Assembly (NCBI GenBank): GCA_001695595.3
Contig: MBPM02000005.1
Coordinates: 1,178,001-1,242,000, forward strand
Direction of reading: 5' to 3'
Length of the DNA: 64,000 nucleotides
DNA from: Plasmopara viticola
Lineage: Eukaryota > Oomycota > Peronosporomycetes > Peronosporales > Peronosporaceae
Within the stretch, counting starts at the first letter, position 1, and each line of letters starts with the position of its first letter. This document shows, one piece after another, positions 21,164 through 34,600 of the stretch. Made by a program: the position numbers and the translations under genes. The notes under the pieces were generated by a model. It searched no databases. It was not told where the DNA came from and saw only the letters and a program-made list of their open reading frames with translations.

Positions 21164-24100
21164 AGTGATACGAGTAGCTCACTTTGAACAAGAACATGTT
21201 TGTCTGAAGCTTGAAGCATAATAGGGAACAAACATATCATGCGTCAGGAGCCATGCGTCTGCGTCAGTAATCATGCTTCGGGTGCACATGCGTCAGATTG
21301 CTTTAAAATTAGTAGGCCACTTTAATGCTGAAAAGTAAAGTGTATCACGGAGCGTACAAACGGTCTTTAGAGCCTAAAAATTGGTTTTGAGGTCAAAGCA
21401 ATTTACGATTCAATGTTGCGAGTTTTCATCTTTTGACTGGTGTCATTGCAGTCCATCTTGATGCATGTATATAATAAATTAGTTAATTTGCTACCGGGCG
21501 ACTGCTCAGCAGGCACAAGTAAACTGAATATGAGTAAAATTAGTATAAAAATATAGGAATATACATCAATAAATATTGCCACCCCTCACAGTAAAAGAAA
21601 TACGCTATAATTAATGTGAATACATAATGACCGATTTTTCGACCAAGCTCAATGACAAAAAGTCAAGTCTACCAAAGCAAAATTTGATGTATGTCGATGC
21701 GAATTTGTTCGCTTATGTCCATTTGTTGCTTTTATACGCTGAGATTAGCCCGATGACTAAAATTTATCAAGAGAAATGATCGCGTCTATATAGTATATTG
21801 ACGTTTTGTAACGTGGGATCGATCGATAAGTAATTTTTGAGTGCAAGAAAAATTCTTGTGGACATAAAACGATAGGACGGGAATAGAAGTTTTTAATAAG
21901 ATCTCTAGCAACGAATGCACAACAGAAGATGAGACTACTTTAAACTCACTCGATGACGTATATACGTTGCAGGTTTATCTATTGCGAGAATTGTATTACA
22001 TCATGGTGGTGTGCCAAGCATAATTTTTTTTACCCAAAAATTAGGCAATAAGCATGTGAAAACGTATACACGTACTTTGTTGCCTACGTTACGTCATACA
22101 TTTAACAAAGCCAGTAAGCATTTTGACTCGACATGGAAAGCAAATTCTTTTGCTGGCAAACAGCGCTAAGTTTGAATTAGAATGCACAGCGCCAACCAAT
22201 GGACTGCATCTTGTCGAAGGTTTGTGTGCTGCACCAATTAATACGAAAAAAGGAGGATGACCGAAGAAAAAACGGCGAGAAAGATCTAAGTACCTATGAA
22301 CAAAAACAACTGTGGTTAAGTGGGAATGATTGTTGTAAGTGTCAAGGTGGGATGGAACAGCCCTAATTGTTTAACAATTGACGGTAGCTTATGTCAGCAA
22401 GGCGAAGGAGTTAGTAACAACTGAACTCGAACCTTGTTGTGTAATTGAATTTCCATCCATCATGATGCAACTTTTGCTGAATTTTACTATGCAAGCTTAT
22501 TTATATCTTCGGCTCGAGATGTTTCTTTTTTGCTGAGAGGTGTACATTTGTATTTATGAAGATATTTTTTTCAACCCAGAATTTTTTTTCCTTTTTAGAT
22601 CACTACTTATCACGAAAAGGGCAGCGACTTTACAACACCACACCGAAAATGTCGAGCGTCCCGATAAAGAATTCATGCGAAACAGCTACCGCAGTCTGCT
22701 GCGTTAGTCTATATTCTTATTCCAAACTTCGGGCGCAAAGGCCATATGATTTCTTAGGTTGCAATCTACTAGACAAACAACGTTGAAGATGCTGAAGAAC
22801 AGTGCTGCAACTGGCCGCTTAGGTTTGTCTTCGTTTATATAGTAATGACACTATATTTCACACGGAAGATGCCTTCGGTTTTTCAAATTATTTCTATGTT
22901 AGGTATTTACCGTGTAAAATGTTCCACCAAGCTACTGTTTAAAAGCCTTGGCTTTTACTCTGCTGCTACCATACCACTGCTGACTCCTATCGTAGGCACC
23001 AAGCTTCAATGAGCAAGTGTTAATAAAGAGGTTGTGATTTGAGTCTAAGAGTGTACTTGATAAACGTGCACTTCGCGCGCGGGGATATGCCTCACATCCC
23101 AAACTTCTAGAAATTGAATTAGCGGAAAATAACGAAGCCGTTATGCGTTGTCTGTGGCACTTCAAACTATGCTGCCGACTGCGCGGGCTTGCAACTTCTT
23201 AAGGACGAGATTGAGCATTTTTGCTTGAGTCCCCACTCTTTTAATCTGTCAGGATGATCGACCCCGCTCATTTCAAGATGCGCAGGTTGAGCTTTCTGTA
23301 AAAGTCTTGCTTTGTTAATTTTTGTAGTCTACACCGACCACCCATCCACTTACCGACGTGTTATTGCACAGAACAGACTACACATCAGTTGGTCTGGGAC
23401 ATTAAAGCCAGAGAATTGTCATACAGAGTAAATAGTTAGTGATATAAATACTCATTATAGTTGATGATTCGTCAGAGTTGATTGGCGACTTCGATAGCGA
23501 TCGCAGTTGCGTTTCGACGGATTAGCACCAACTTGGGTGGATCCAGGCAATTCAGGAAAATTTGCGGAAAACATCTGAAGTGTGATACACTTTGAAAGGA
23601 TTCGATACTCTTTAGCGGTCGTCGAGGCTCAATATAGTATTTCATATATTCCGGGACGTATCAGTATCTCCATATGTGCAAGTGGATTGATAAATATGTG
23701 AGATCCAACAAAGGATTAGACTCGTGGCTCACACGCCAGCTAATCTACAAAGGCCATCAGTACCGGCGAACTATTGGGCGTTTTGCCAAATGATGACGCC
23801 AACCAGACACTGAGTGGCTACAAACATTCTATGGTCGTAATCGTCTGCACAAAGGTAGCGGTTAAAAGTGATGCAGGACTTGTATGAGAGTTTCAGCCCT
23901 AAAATGTAAATACTTTATAAAAAATCCGCGTAAAACAAGGAGATCGCATATGCGGCATCGTATTTCTGAGTACAATTATGCAGCAAAGTCGAGGTAATCT
24001 TTGAAGCGATGTTTCATCTTAATCGCATCCACTAAATTTTCTTGTCAAGTAGTATGTTTAGTGTCTTATAGATTTTGGTGATGACCTTACTGTTCTCTGC

Positions 24101-25650
24101 CCCCGTGTTTGTTTAAATACTAATTTGGTTTATCCTGGGTAAATAATCACCACCTACAAAAGGCTGATTACAGCTAGGCAACGTTGACAAGGTTCATATC
24201 ATTCACCTCAACGGAAGTACTTTTTCTGAGCTTTTCCGCTTCTCATCCATACGTGCCTGAGCTTCTTCATGCTGATAGTGTCGCAAGTCGAATTTGTAAA
24301 AAATCTATGTATAAATTGCGCTATAAATTGCATATGAAAGCTTATCAGCTCGCGTATATGGCGCATTTTTTTTACACACGGTTGAATCTTTTGTTTAGAT
24401 TTTAAAATGATCTACAGTGCACATGCGAAAGCATTTTAAGCAAACAAAATCGATTTCGCCAAAATGTGGTGTAAATGGTCTATCTGACTCCAGACCGTGA
24501 ATCGAATATTTTATCTGTACGCCTTGCAGTATGCTAAGGAAGTGACGAATGATGCCACGAGAGCGCAAAGACACACAGCTATTCTAACCTGCACAGGCTT
24601 AATGGAATGCATGACTAAAGTATGTGGCTCCTTTGCTGAAAATCATTAGACGCTGGAGGCTTATTCAGGCCAATTTGGATATTAGATTAGTATCTGGGCT
24701 TATGAGATCAAATAAAGTTCCTCCAAATGTCTGTATATGTGCCTTTCTGAAAGAGAAGACCAATTCTCGGCTTTTGCGTGAGCAGCCTCGCAATCCGTGC
24801 AGATCCCTTAAAAATCAAACATACTGTGGTCTAGTCTACTTTGTGATCTAAACATGGCGGAACGGGTCTGGCAAAGCTTCTCAATACAAAGTATAGAGCC
24901 GGTTTTACGGATATCTTGAGCTTTCTATCCGATCTATTGAAAAAGGTCCTGAAAAAGCCAACAACAGGATCCATTTGATAGCACCGAGAAAAACCTTAAG
25001 TAAGCTTCATTCTAGCTTTCTGATCGCAGCAAAGCCCTTTAGCACCTTTTAGGACGACTTCGACAAGAACTTTTTGGTTGTACGCTACTAAATTGGTTAG
25101 GGCAATAATGAGCGAGTAGTCTTCACCAAGTTGAGATAGCTTAGGGCTGTCGAGCGGAAATAAAGCGATCACAACAAGGAATAATTATACTTCGTAAAAT
25201 GCATTAAAAACACCCAATCTTTCCTTTAACGGCAACATGGATGTCATTTGTCGCAGAACCGAAATATAGCTTCCTGGACAAGCTTAATGTGGTTGCCAAC
25301 ACGGCCAAACGATGAGAATCCGTATCATCAGGGCTTCTACCTCTACTGACGAACGAAACCGCTGCGCTTATTAAAGTAATGCCCCTCTTAAGCGTTTAAT
25401 GCGGCTTCTCATTGCAGAAAGTTTTGCCAGTATTTACGAAAGCAACCGTAGTCGCATCGCTAAAAATGGGTAAGTGGTCCGCTATACTATGAGTAAATCC
25501 AGTAAATTCAGCTGAATTCGATGTTTCAAGACAAAGGCACGATATACTTTGGGAGGCAGATTTAGTGGTCATGTAGGCTAGAAAATACCGTTTTCTCGGT
25601 TCACTACAAACCTGTGAGCTTACTTAAAGTTGCAAGGGCTGTCAGACTTT
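21164..25650. other. Gene-poor AT-rich region
   Basis: About 4.5 kb with only short unsupported ORFs. A local run of catgcgtca-type repeats lies at 21238-21297. No transposon protein, RNA gene or long repeat could be recognised, although the composition suggests old decayed repeats. Confidence 0.5.
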
Positions 25651-26124
25651 TCAAAGAGTCAAACTCGCAGCTCGCGCAATAAAACCCTCACAAAGCCTAC
25701 ATTTCTCAGCTACGTGTTCAAAGTCTATATGCCGCGAATTTTTCTTTGCCTTGCAAGAACACGGGCATTGTGATGTTCGTGCACCACCTGTACATTCGGC
25801 GCTTTTCCTAGCCAGATTTGCTGACATTAGACAAAATTTAATTTGATTCGGATTGATGAGACGATGGTCTTGAAGGCACAATGATACCCGCGTTTGCCGC
25901 TGCGTTTTGGCAAACTCTATTCCGGTGCTAGAATCCTTCAACTGATGTCCATAGACCATCCACAAACGGATGTCAAGCATAGACGTTGGATAGTGAGCTC
26001 GTAGACTAACCGTGTAGCTTCGTGCTGAGGCACCGCATTTGTGGACCGATAATTCACCCGAGGCTGCTTCTACTTTCAGCAATGCATTCCATGCAATGGC
26101 GAGCTTTGCATTCTTCCGTATCAC
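25651..26124 (-). CDS. Unidentified Cys/His-containing ORF
   Basis: An open frame of 157 codons in otherwise decayed DNA. The C-terminal third has clustered Cys and His (SQCPCSCKAKKN, then FEHVAEKCRLCEGF) that could bind zinc. No family is recognised, no introns or promoter motifs support it, and the first Met is weakly placed. It could be a transposon-derived fragment or chance. Confidence 0.22.
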   Translation of the reverse strand: MIRKNAKLAIAWNALLKVEAASGELSVHKCGASARSYTVSLRAHYPTSMLDIRLWMVYGHQLKDSSTGIEFAKTQRQTRVSLCLQDHRLINPNQIKFCLMSANLARKSAECTGGARTSQCPCSCKAKKNSRHIDFEHVAEKCRLCEGFIARAASLTL

Positions 26125-27623
26125 TGGACTAAATCGTCTATAAAAAGTTATAAGCTTCAGTGTTTCTGTAATAAGTGTTGAAGAAGCTTTAAAGCCCTAA
26201 CCTTCTTTAGCCTTCTAACTCTACAAAACGTCGCCTGAATTTATTTGCAGAGCAAGTGACGCAATCGCATTCCTCAGAAAAAATCAACAACTGGTTGAGT
26301 TCGATTGTCGAGAGAAAGTGAAAGATATTACTAGGGACCAATTAAACTACTTGAGAGTATAAGTTCGGATATAATGGACAAGATAAAAGAAAAAGTTGGG
26401 CCTAATTGACTTGGGTCTGCAAAAAACTATTGATCCTTTAAAGACAGTGTGGACGCTCCACTTTTTTATACGGGTCGTCTTAAAAGTACTTAATTTCAGG
26501 ATTTTGAGACCTTTTAAGTACTCCAGTCCCTTTTTAAGGCGCAGCATGGCGATTCATACGGCAGCATATGGTGTCCGCCGCATCTTTATAGTGAAAAACA
26601 CAGTCCTTAAGGCTTCGCACTTTGAGCAGCTGGCTGAGCTTTTGGCCATCAACGAAAAAACAGCTATCCGGTGCAGTGTATACACCTTGTGTTGAAGTGC
26701 ATGGCGGTGAATCCGATCGCGAAATAGATGAGTCACATCAAGAGAATTTAAATTATTCCAGATAACGTCGAAAGTCCAAAGCACTAATCAGAAAGTTCGC
26801 GTTTGACATCTATATTTGATCCCGAAAGCAATCTTAAATGCGTACAGTCAACTAGAAATTGCTGCTTGTATATAACAGATTAATTCGATGGTGAAAGTGG
26901 TTTTCTTTGGCACTCCTTTACAACTACTTAAAAATGCACTTTTATGTAAGTTACGCTGTGAGGCAGGTGTGCGGACGCCGTGGGCCTCTTTTGTAGCAAG
27001 AAAAACATCGATTGTCACCGAATTCCAGGCAACCATTTGACCGACTTCGACAACATTGATAGCTGTCTGATGCGATTTAATATAAAGAGAAGTGCGCATT
27101 TCGTGACGTATTCGCGGTCTTTTGGCTGCACGTTGGGAATGGTGAGAGCGATCCTTCAACCGTCAAGGTTTTGCACATGGTTTGGCCTTTTGTCGAAGCC
27201 AAAACACCTTTAAAGTAAGTTGCCTCGGACCCACCTTCCAAGCAGACTGTATGTTTAGCTCGCAAGAATAAGAGGCTCCTTTGAGAGTAGTTAACTTTTG
27301 TGCCAAAAATTATCAGACATTTTACTCAGTCTCGGAAAAGGTCGTTCTATAATATGTGAAATTTGGGGTATACCTTATACCTGGGCCCGACTGCAAATAC
27401 CTGAGTGAGTTTGGCCTGGTGCCAAATGCATATAGCGACCGTGGGATGCGTAATAACAATTTTTTGGCCAAGATCAGCTTGTTTGTGCCACGTGAAATTT
27501 GGCCTCTGGAAAAAGACGGCCTACTCAGCGTCATCTTCGTATTTATGGGTGGTAAAATTTCCAAAAGGTCTTCCTCTTTCTCGCAAGACCTATTAATTAA
27601 AGAGTAAGTAGACCTCTCGCGAA
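26125..27623. other. Gene-poor region with short ORFs
   Basis: Several overlapping short ORFs on both strands (longest about 110 codons) without recognisable motifs. Nothing annotated. Confidence 0.45.
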
Positions 27624-27902
27624 ATGCCGGTACATATTCGCACAGCCTCGTCACTTGCGATTTTGATTTTGGTCACTGTAACTACCCTGGGGATGTATCT
27701 GACCTCACCTTCTTCCTCGAACTCGATGCTGGTGACACCGCGAACTAGCCTAATTCCTTACCCCAAAAAGATCGCGATGGAATGGGAGGCATTGCGCAAG
27801 GTTGGTGAAGTGTACATAAGTCTAGCAGCTTTAATGGTTCATCCTTATCACGACGACAAAGATGTCTTCGTTTGTTGTCTCCTTCACCGCCTTAAAATAT
27901 GA
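27624..27902 (+). CDS. Possible small secreted/membrane ORF, unidentified
   Basis: 92 codons starting MPVHIRTASSLAILILVTVT, a plausible signal peptide or anchor, then a Ser/Pro/Thr segment. There is no RXLR or other effector motif. Downstream sequence to about 28170 has protein-like pieces in shifting frames, so it may be the head of a pseudogene. Weak support. Confidence 0.22.
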   Translation: MPVHIRTASSLAILILVTVTTLGMYLTSPSSSNSMLVTPRTSLIPYPKKIAMEWEALRKVGEVYISLAALMVHPYHDDKDVFVCCLLHRLKI

Positions 27903-29889
27903 GCGATTAGGCAGGCGTTTGTTCGGAGCACTAAAAGCTCTTTTCATATTTTTAGCGGAGGTGTACATGAAACACCATGCGAAGACGGGCAATTTTCACG
28001 CATTTCCCATGTTCGTAGATGTAACATCTTCTTCAGCGCCTTCCTATTACTAGCAGCTCTTCGGTCTAGGTGCAACATTTGTCGTGGGTGCAGGCACGGC
28101 CTTTGATGTGAATGCTGTTTTTATTATCTTTACAAACTTCGGTGCAAAGACGGCCTCTAACCCGACCAACTAGCAGCCTTCTTTGCTCATTGTTATATGA
28201 TCAAGTTGATCTTTTGCATCAAAGCCGGCAGAGTGATGAATGGCACTTGAAATGAGCCGCTACAGTAAACCAAGCTAATATGTCGAAGAGGTAAAAGAAA
28301 CATGCCTTGTTACCATTAATGCCGGTATGCATGATAAGATAAGCAAAGTATTCTCTTAGAAAGCATTATAGCCAAAAGTGATTATTATAAGGGATTTTTT
28401 CAAATTAAATGGTAAAAAATACTTAAATGTACCTTGAAGCACAACTTTTCCACGAGGGAGTCGATTCGGTGAGCTCGATCTGTTGAGTTCTTGAGCAGCT
28501 TGGTGTTCTTGTGTTGGCGATGTCAAACTTAGCAGCAGCGCAACAGCAGCAGCTTCAGACACCGCTGTGAAATGGTGCAGAGCTAATTCCTTTAACTCTG
28601 AGATGCGGTCATGTCGTGCAATTTTTATCTTTTTTCTGGTCCTCCGAAATTTGACCGTGCCGTGCGCTCCGAATCTATCTGTGATCTAATGTAAAGTTGG
28701 TTGTAACAAAGTTCTCCGTACCATTGCTTAACCTTATACGGGCGTTTCAATATTACCAAAAGCCTGGTTTCTCATACAAGCTATAAGTATTTAGTCTACT
28801 TACAAGCCAAGCAGGTGATATCTATCCATTTCCTTATCCCAGATTCTAAGAATGTAATACTTGTAGTATATACAAACGCTGTAAAATCGCTAATGTGATG
28901 CATTAGTGCATGTAAGGAATTACAGAGGTGCACAGCGCGTAGTGCGCTAAGTCTTGGTAACAAAGGCTTGAGATCGGTACGCCTTAGCCTTTTCTGCTTC
29001 ACGCACATCGTTGGTCGCGTTTGAGAATGAGCTAATTTGCAAAAAGATTTCTTCTAAAATGTCATCTTAATATTTTGACGTAAAAAGCTTAAGTTAGCGA
29101 CGCGTAATAAGTAACACGAGCAATTCGGACTTAGGGCTGATACGATAGGAATATGGGCACGGAATCGTCGGGACTTGATGATTTTTTAAGATCTCACTAA
29201 ATTGTAGGAATAGTGCACAAATGCGGTGATGGCTGACATTTGTATGACATAAGGAGGATGCCCGCCTTACAGATCATGTAAGACTCATTCATGAGTATGC
29301 TTAAATAATTGTATTCTTTGTTAGCTACACGGGACATTGCAGACGTGATCTCAAAGGCTTTTTATTGGAGCGACGGAGAAGTCATTTGAGTATGCCTGAC
29401 GTGTCAGATGTTTGGACAAAAGCTGCAGCCAATGGTGGTAACCATTGAGTGTCGGAGTTGAATCACAAGAGTGACAAAATAAAATATTTCAACCTTTATA
29501 ACGGTGACGATGCGTCACGTAAATAGAAAAAGGCTCTGGCCAATGCAAGAATATGGAGGAACACAATTGTGCTCGCGCAATATACCGCGAGTCTGTAAAC
29601 TAATTGTTCAATATTCGACGCTTAATAATCTGAGCTAAGGAGAAATGATTTGGTCGGTTTTTGAGCAAAAGATACCATTGTTGACATTTGCCATCTATGC
29701 ACGCGAAAAAAGAAGAAAATACTATTTGAACATGTTCGACAGTACTGTTTATAAAAGATCAGAGACCTATACTTCTCCACAAGACCAAACAAGCGGCGCG
29801 GCAGTGAAAAATAACACTTGATCAGCACTTGGAGGATCATTTCATAGCACTCAGCGATGGACCCGTGCGGCTAGATTTGCACATCTAGC
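27903..29889. other. Gene-poor region
   Basis: No supported gene, RNA or repeat in about 2 kb. Confidence 0.5.
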
Positions 29890-30810
29890 AGCATTGTCGT
29901 CCAAGTGGACGACTTGATGCTCTCCAGCACAATCAAGGGCTAAAACGACGGGATCAAACCTGATCTTGAAACTGCGTTTAGCATTAGGAACTTAGCAAAC
30001 AAAAGAACTGCCTTGGAATTAAAATCTAGCGACCAAACGATCGTCTCAAATTAGCATGTGTACGCTAAACGGCTCCGCGAGGCGTTTGGCGTACATGACT
30101 GCGACGTCGTGCACATTTCCGCGGAAACCAACTCGAAGCCAGCAAAGATGGCAGAAAACAAAGAGTTCGTGCCTAAGTTTTTGTATCGCGATATGTATAA
30201 GAACCTGATGTGCGTCGCTACATGCACGCGTCCAGATATTGCGTTTGGTGTGAGAGGATTAGCCAAGTATAGCGAGCACTCGGGTAAGTCTCATTAAACG
30301 GCAGCGAAGTGGATTATCAAACGACTCAAAACCTCGGCATCGTTTATGAGGGCGCCAGCAAGAGGAAGCTTGTCGGCTTCGCGGATGCAAACTGGGCGGG
30401 CGATCCGAATCTCCGGCCCTCGACGACCGGCTACGTCTTTTTTTTTAATGAAAGCGCAGTCTTGCGGAAGTCCAAGCGTCAGAAAACAGTTGCAACGCCA
30501 ACAACGGAGGCGAAGTAAATGAGTCCTTGCAGTGCGACTCAAGCAACGATCTGATAATGTCATCTTCTCCAGAATCTGGGTTACGGCAAGGATACTGCAA
30601 CATTGCTTTACCATGGCAACTAAGGGTGCGTGCACTGGTCAAAAGTTTCGTGCCAAGCATATTAGCATTAAGTATCTTTTCTTATTTAAACAGGTGGTAC
30701 GTGCGGTTACGCTCGCATACAAGCCACGAAGGAGATGGTTGTAGACAGATAAAGTAAGGCGCTAACAAGGGACAAGTACACCAAGTTCGTCGCGGGGCTG
30801 CGCATGGAAG
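29890..30810 (+). pseudogene. Ty1/copia RT-RNase H remnant
   Basis: C-terminal end of a copia polyprotein with several stops. In order: a reverse transcriptase tail (VQVDDLMLSS, at the catalytic YVDD region, then KPDLETAFSI), the connection YAKRLREAFGVHDCDVV (30058 on) and TCTRPDIAFGVRGLAKYS. The RNase H domain is GFADANWAGDPNLRPSTTGYV (30370-30440 region), and the terminal LLQNLGYGKDTATLLYH, LAYKPR and TRDKYTKF blocks end near 30810. Each block matches the copia consensus, but stops at 30296, 30516 and later break the frame. Confidence 0.88.
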
Positions 30811-30837
30811 CGTGAGTACACATAAAGCGTGCAAATT

Positions 30838-30846
30838 AAGGGAGGG
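30838..30846 (+). other. Polypurine tract of the copia remnant
   Basis: aagggaggg follows the RNase H end by about 30 bp, the normal place for plus-strand priming. The 3' LTR should begin at about 30848, but its end could not be fixed because no second LTR copy is present. Confidence 0.45.
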
Positions 30847-31695
30847 TATTAATGCAGCTCTGCGTGGATAGTGTAATCTTTGCATAAGTATTTAGTGAAA
30901 GGCGTGGCTAAGTCAAGATACTGATATGGCACCACATGGATTCTTTTTAGGCCGTGGCCAATATTAAACTTGGCTGACCGCCTTGTTGTTCATTAAAAGC
31001 TTCTTCTTAACATAGTTTCGTTCCCCGCCACGCAACTTTTGCATGTCGCATAGCTTAGGCTTAAAGTGACTGGCTTAGTCAGCTTTTGGTATTAACACTT
31101 TTTTTGGGTTTTGCAATCTTGACCGTCTTCGATTAAGCTCCAATGTCCTAACATTCTTACAATTCATCTTGCAACTAACTAAGCATTCATTCCGCTGTCA
31201 CAACTCTGGCAGGGGCATTCAGAAAGTCATTCTTTTCTAGCTCAAGCTCAACAAAGAAAAACTTTACAATATATGGCTCGGCTCTGAGAGACGACCCGTT
31301 AACATGGCCTTCTTTTTGCCTCTTTTTTTTTCCTCCACCAAAAATTCCTTTTCTCCACTTAATCTTTGTTTTCTCTTGCAACTTTCAAATACTCATCGCA
31401 TAGTCGTTTTGTGTAATTTCTCTCAGTAAGTTTGTGGCCACTCCACAAAAACCTCTGAATCAGCATACGCGATGCTACCTTCACAAGGGAAAGAAAATCC
31501 TTAGCAAACAGTCAGTTTAGCGTGTGACGACCACGCGCGCCGTAACAGGTAACTGCGCCCTTTAACCCTCGGTTGTTCTCCTTGCCTATCGGCTATCGCT
31601 CACACTAGGTCTTGTGCACACCCTCTTGTCTCTCTCTTCTGCCGCTTGTTGCCCATATACAGCCACGAGTCAAGGACCATCACTCCTGCAGTCTT
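30847..31695. other. Presumed LTR remnant and promoter region
   Basis: The first part probably holds the 3' LTR of the copia remnant. The last few hundred bases are upstream sequence of the C2/DUF1765-like gene, with pyrimidine-rich tracts at 31310-31380 and 31610-31640. Confidence 0.4.
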
Positions 31696-34600
31696 ATGAG
31701 CGCGCACTTGGGCGCTCGTCGCCACCAGCGGTCAAGTTATGGTGGTTCATTGCGTCGAATGTCGATAGATGCGATAAACACTTTGTCGACGCGCAGCCTA
31801 GGAGATCTCAATCAGCTTTCGCAGGCTACGCGCGAATTTGGAGAAGTGTATTCAGGCAGTCCAGACGGCTCTCGACGCAGCCCTCGACTTTTACAGCGAC
31901 TATTTGACCCTCTCGAGAACCGGAGCGTCGAAAAGTGTTTGTTTCGCGTCCGAATTTCCGGTATACAGTGCCGCAACTTACAAGGTCGGCTATTTAGCGG
32001 CAAAAGTGACCCATATGTCGAGTTTTTTTGGGACGACCCCGAAGAGTCTGCTCCATACGTCACGCCAGTGATTAAGGCGGATTTGAACCCGAATTATAAA
32101 GGAGTGTTGATTGCTTTCGAGTACGAAGCGCCTTTAAATGAGCTTCAGAAGCGAAAATTGCTAGTAAAGGTGCTTTCTACTAGGAAATTCAACGCAAAAT
32201 ATTTGATTGGAGAAGCCAAGGTGGATTTGTGGAGTATTGCCACTGGACCTGTGCACCATGACCATCATTTGGTGGGATGCGATAATGGACGCGTTGTGTT
32301 TAATTGCTACATGGAGCAATGCAATGAGTGGAATATTGTCGTGAGCGATGTGGGTGTGATGATGCCAGCGATTGCGAACGAGTTGGACCGGCCCGAAGGA
32401 CACGATTTTCAGGAAGATGCATTTCTCCCGCTAAAAAAGTTTGGCGTTAGCTACAAGTGCACAATCGGAACGGACGAGAAGTTCTACATGAGCAATAAAT
32501 TGAAGCATGCAATTAAACGAGACCTTGGGGATATTCATGAAGTAAGTTTTCAGTCGCTTGCAAGGCTGGCGATTTTATCGTCGCGTGTGTCTAGACCAAA
32601 CAGTCAGCCAAGAAGCGAAGCGAAAACTGAAGACGAAGGTGACGATTCTCTGGCGGCACAAGACCCCATGGCTGTCCAATGGACAACATCTTCGGATTAT
32701 CTCCCTCCTATTTCGCGGTACAGCACTTTTGATGAACTCATGTCGGCGACATTAACGTTGGAGGTAAGCCGGACAGCAATAGGTGGCAAACCAGTGCCGA
32801 ACTCTTACTCTTATTGTTTTGTTGTGTCTCAGGTGCGTCAAGTGCTAGTTGGTCGCGGTCAGATGTCAACGGATCCAGACGGTGGGTTTTTGAGCTTGCT
32901 GGAAAAATACGAGAACGAAACGTTGGTATGTTTTGTTTAGCTATATATTTTTTTACTAAAATTAAAACTGATAGTTCCACTCGCTTTGTTTGTACTTGTA
33001 GGCAACACCTGATGTAAACGTGCAATTCGATGAGGAGATAAAGAATACCATTTTGTTCGGTCAAACGTGGTTGTCGTTGGAAAAGATTTATGAAGACGCT
33101 CTTCAAGAACGAATGAAGAAAATTCTTGATGCTGATCCAACTCAAGGCCTGAATGACCTTGGATTCTCTGATCAATTTGTGACGAGCAGATTTGAGCAAA
33201 GTCTTACATTAAAAGGTCATCAGGTCGGAGTAATTTATGGTACGATTTTGTTCAAACGAATTCCTGACGTTCGACAGCTGCGATGCGGTGTCAATAGCGA
33301 GCACGGCATTTCGTCGTCGAGCTCTGTGATCGTAGGAGTTGTCCCCGTGGGCGCAAAAAAAAATCCTTTCAACTCGAAAGTGGTGCTCCCATTTGAAGCG
33401 CAGCGCCTGTTAGAGAAGATGCAGGATCTTTTGGAACTTATGGCTAACCGCCAGAAAGATGACAAAGAAGGCAAAGTGCGGAAAGCGACCAAGATGTTAA
33501 AAATGTTGCAGATTTCACACAAAGCCTCCATGCTGTCGTGGGTGTACGCTTCAACTGAAGCGCTGGAGGAAACGAAAAACATTCTGTTAAGATTGTGGCA
33601 ATTTTTACTGGAAAACATTCGCGTGCGGCACTACACACTGCGCAATGTCTTTTATGAGTTGCTTTTTTACCTGGTAAAGCGTGCGGAACTCAGTGATTTA
33701 CCACTGTTGGGCTTTGACTCCGCAGTTACAACGACTATGTTCGGAGCCAAGCACGCGCATAAGATCTCAAAAAATGACTTGGAGTTTGGCTTGAGGTTGC
33801 GCGCGATGCTTGTTGAAACTAAATTCTGTGTCTTACAAACGGTATCTGTTCGTGGTGTGATGAACAACAATTTGATGTTTTTCGTGGCGAGAATGTTGTC
33901 GGTACTGTGCTTTCGTTTACCGAGCTTCGGTGTGGAACTGTATCAGCTCTGGTCGGATTCATACAACGAACCAGTGCCTGAGCTTGCAGCAGAATTTACG
34001 ATGAATGCTGACGCTGACTTGTTTGCAATGGACGGATTGGAAGCCCACTTAGATTGGCGGCGGTTCCACAAAGCCGTTTTCGACGAATATGGAGAAAAAG
34101 TCTTGCGAAATCAAGAAGAAGAAGCTGAAGACAAGTACGAAGTCACTTTGGACGCTTGGAGATCGCGTTTTCGCCGGATAAATGGGGAAGCGAATACTCT
34201 TAATATTTTGCTTGTAGATCAATGGCTATGGTATGTGCTAGATACCTTGGCTGTTTTGAATCAAAAGATCGGGTGGATTTATTTGCCTGGCTACACTCAG
34301 GTGGTGATGGTCTTTTTTTTAGAGTTGATGACGCAGAAGTCTGGCTGGCTTCCTCCTGCGTTGTACAAACTGTCGTGCACAATGCTGTCAAACCCGAGCT
34401 TGATCAACCCCATGACCAAGTTCCTTTTGAGTAGCACCAGTGTACACGATGTGACTGCAGTCATTGGTGCCGTTGAACTTCTTGGTGTTTGGATGTACAT
34501 GATTCGAAGCTGGCGCGTTCGCTTGAGCTCTTACCGACTGTCGCATTTAGAAAACAATGATCGGTGGAACTTCCACCAAGACGACCAGTACTCGATTCCA

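Noticed and set aside
32542..32595. Possible extra intron starting GTAAGT in the C2 gene
   Set aside because: The donor is good, but the only nearby acceptors give a very short intron and the frame is open without it; not convincing.
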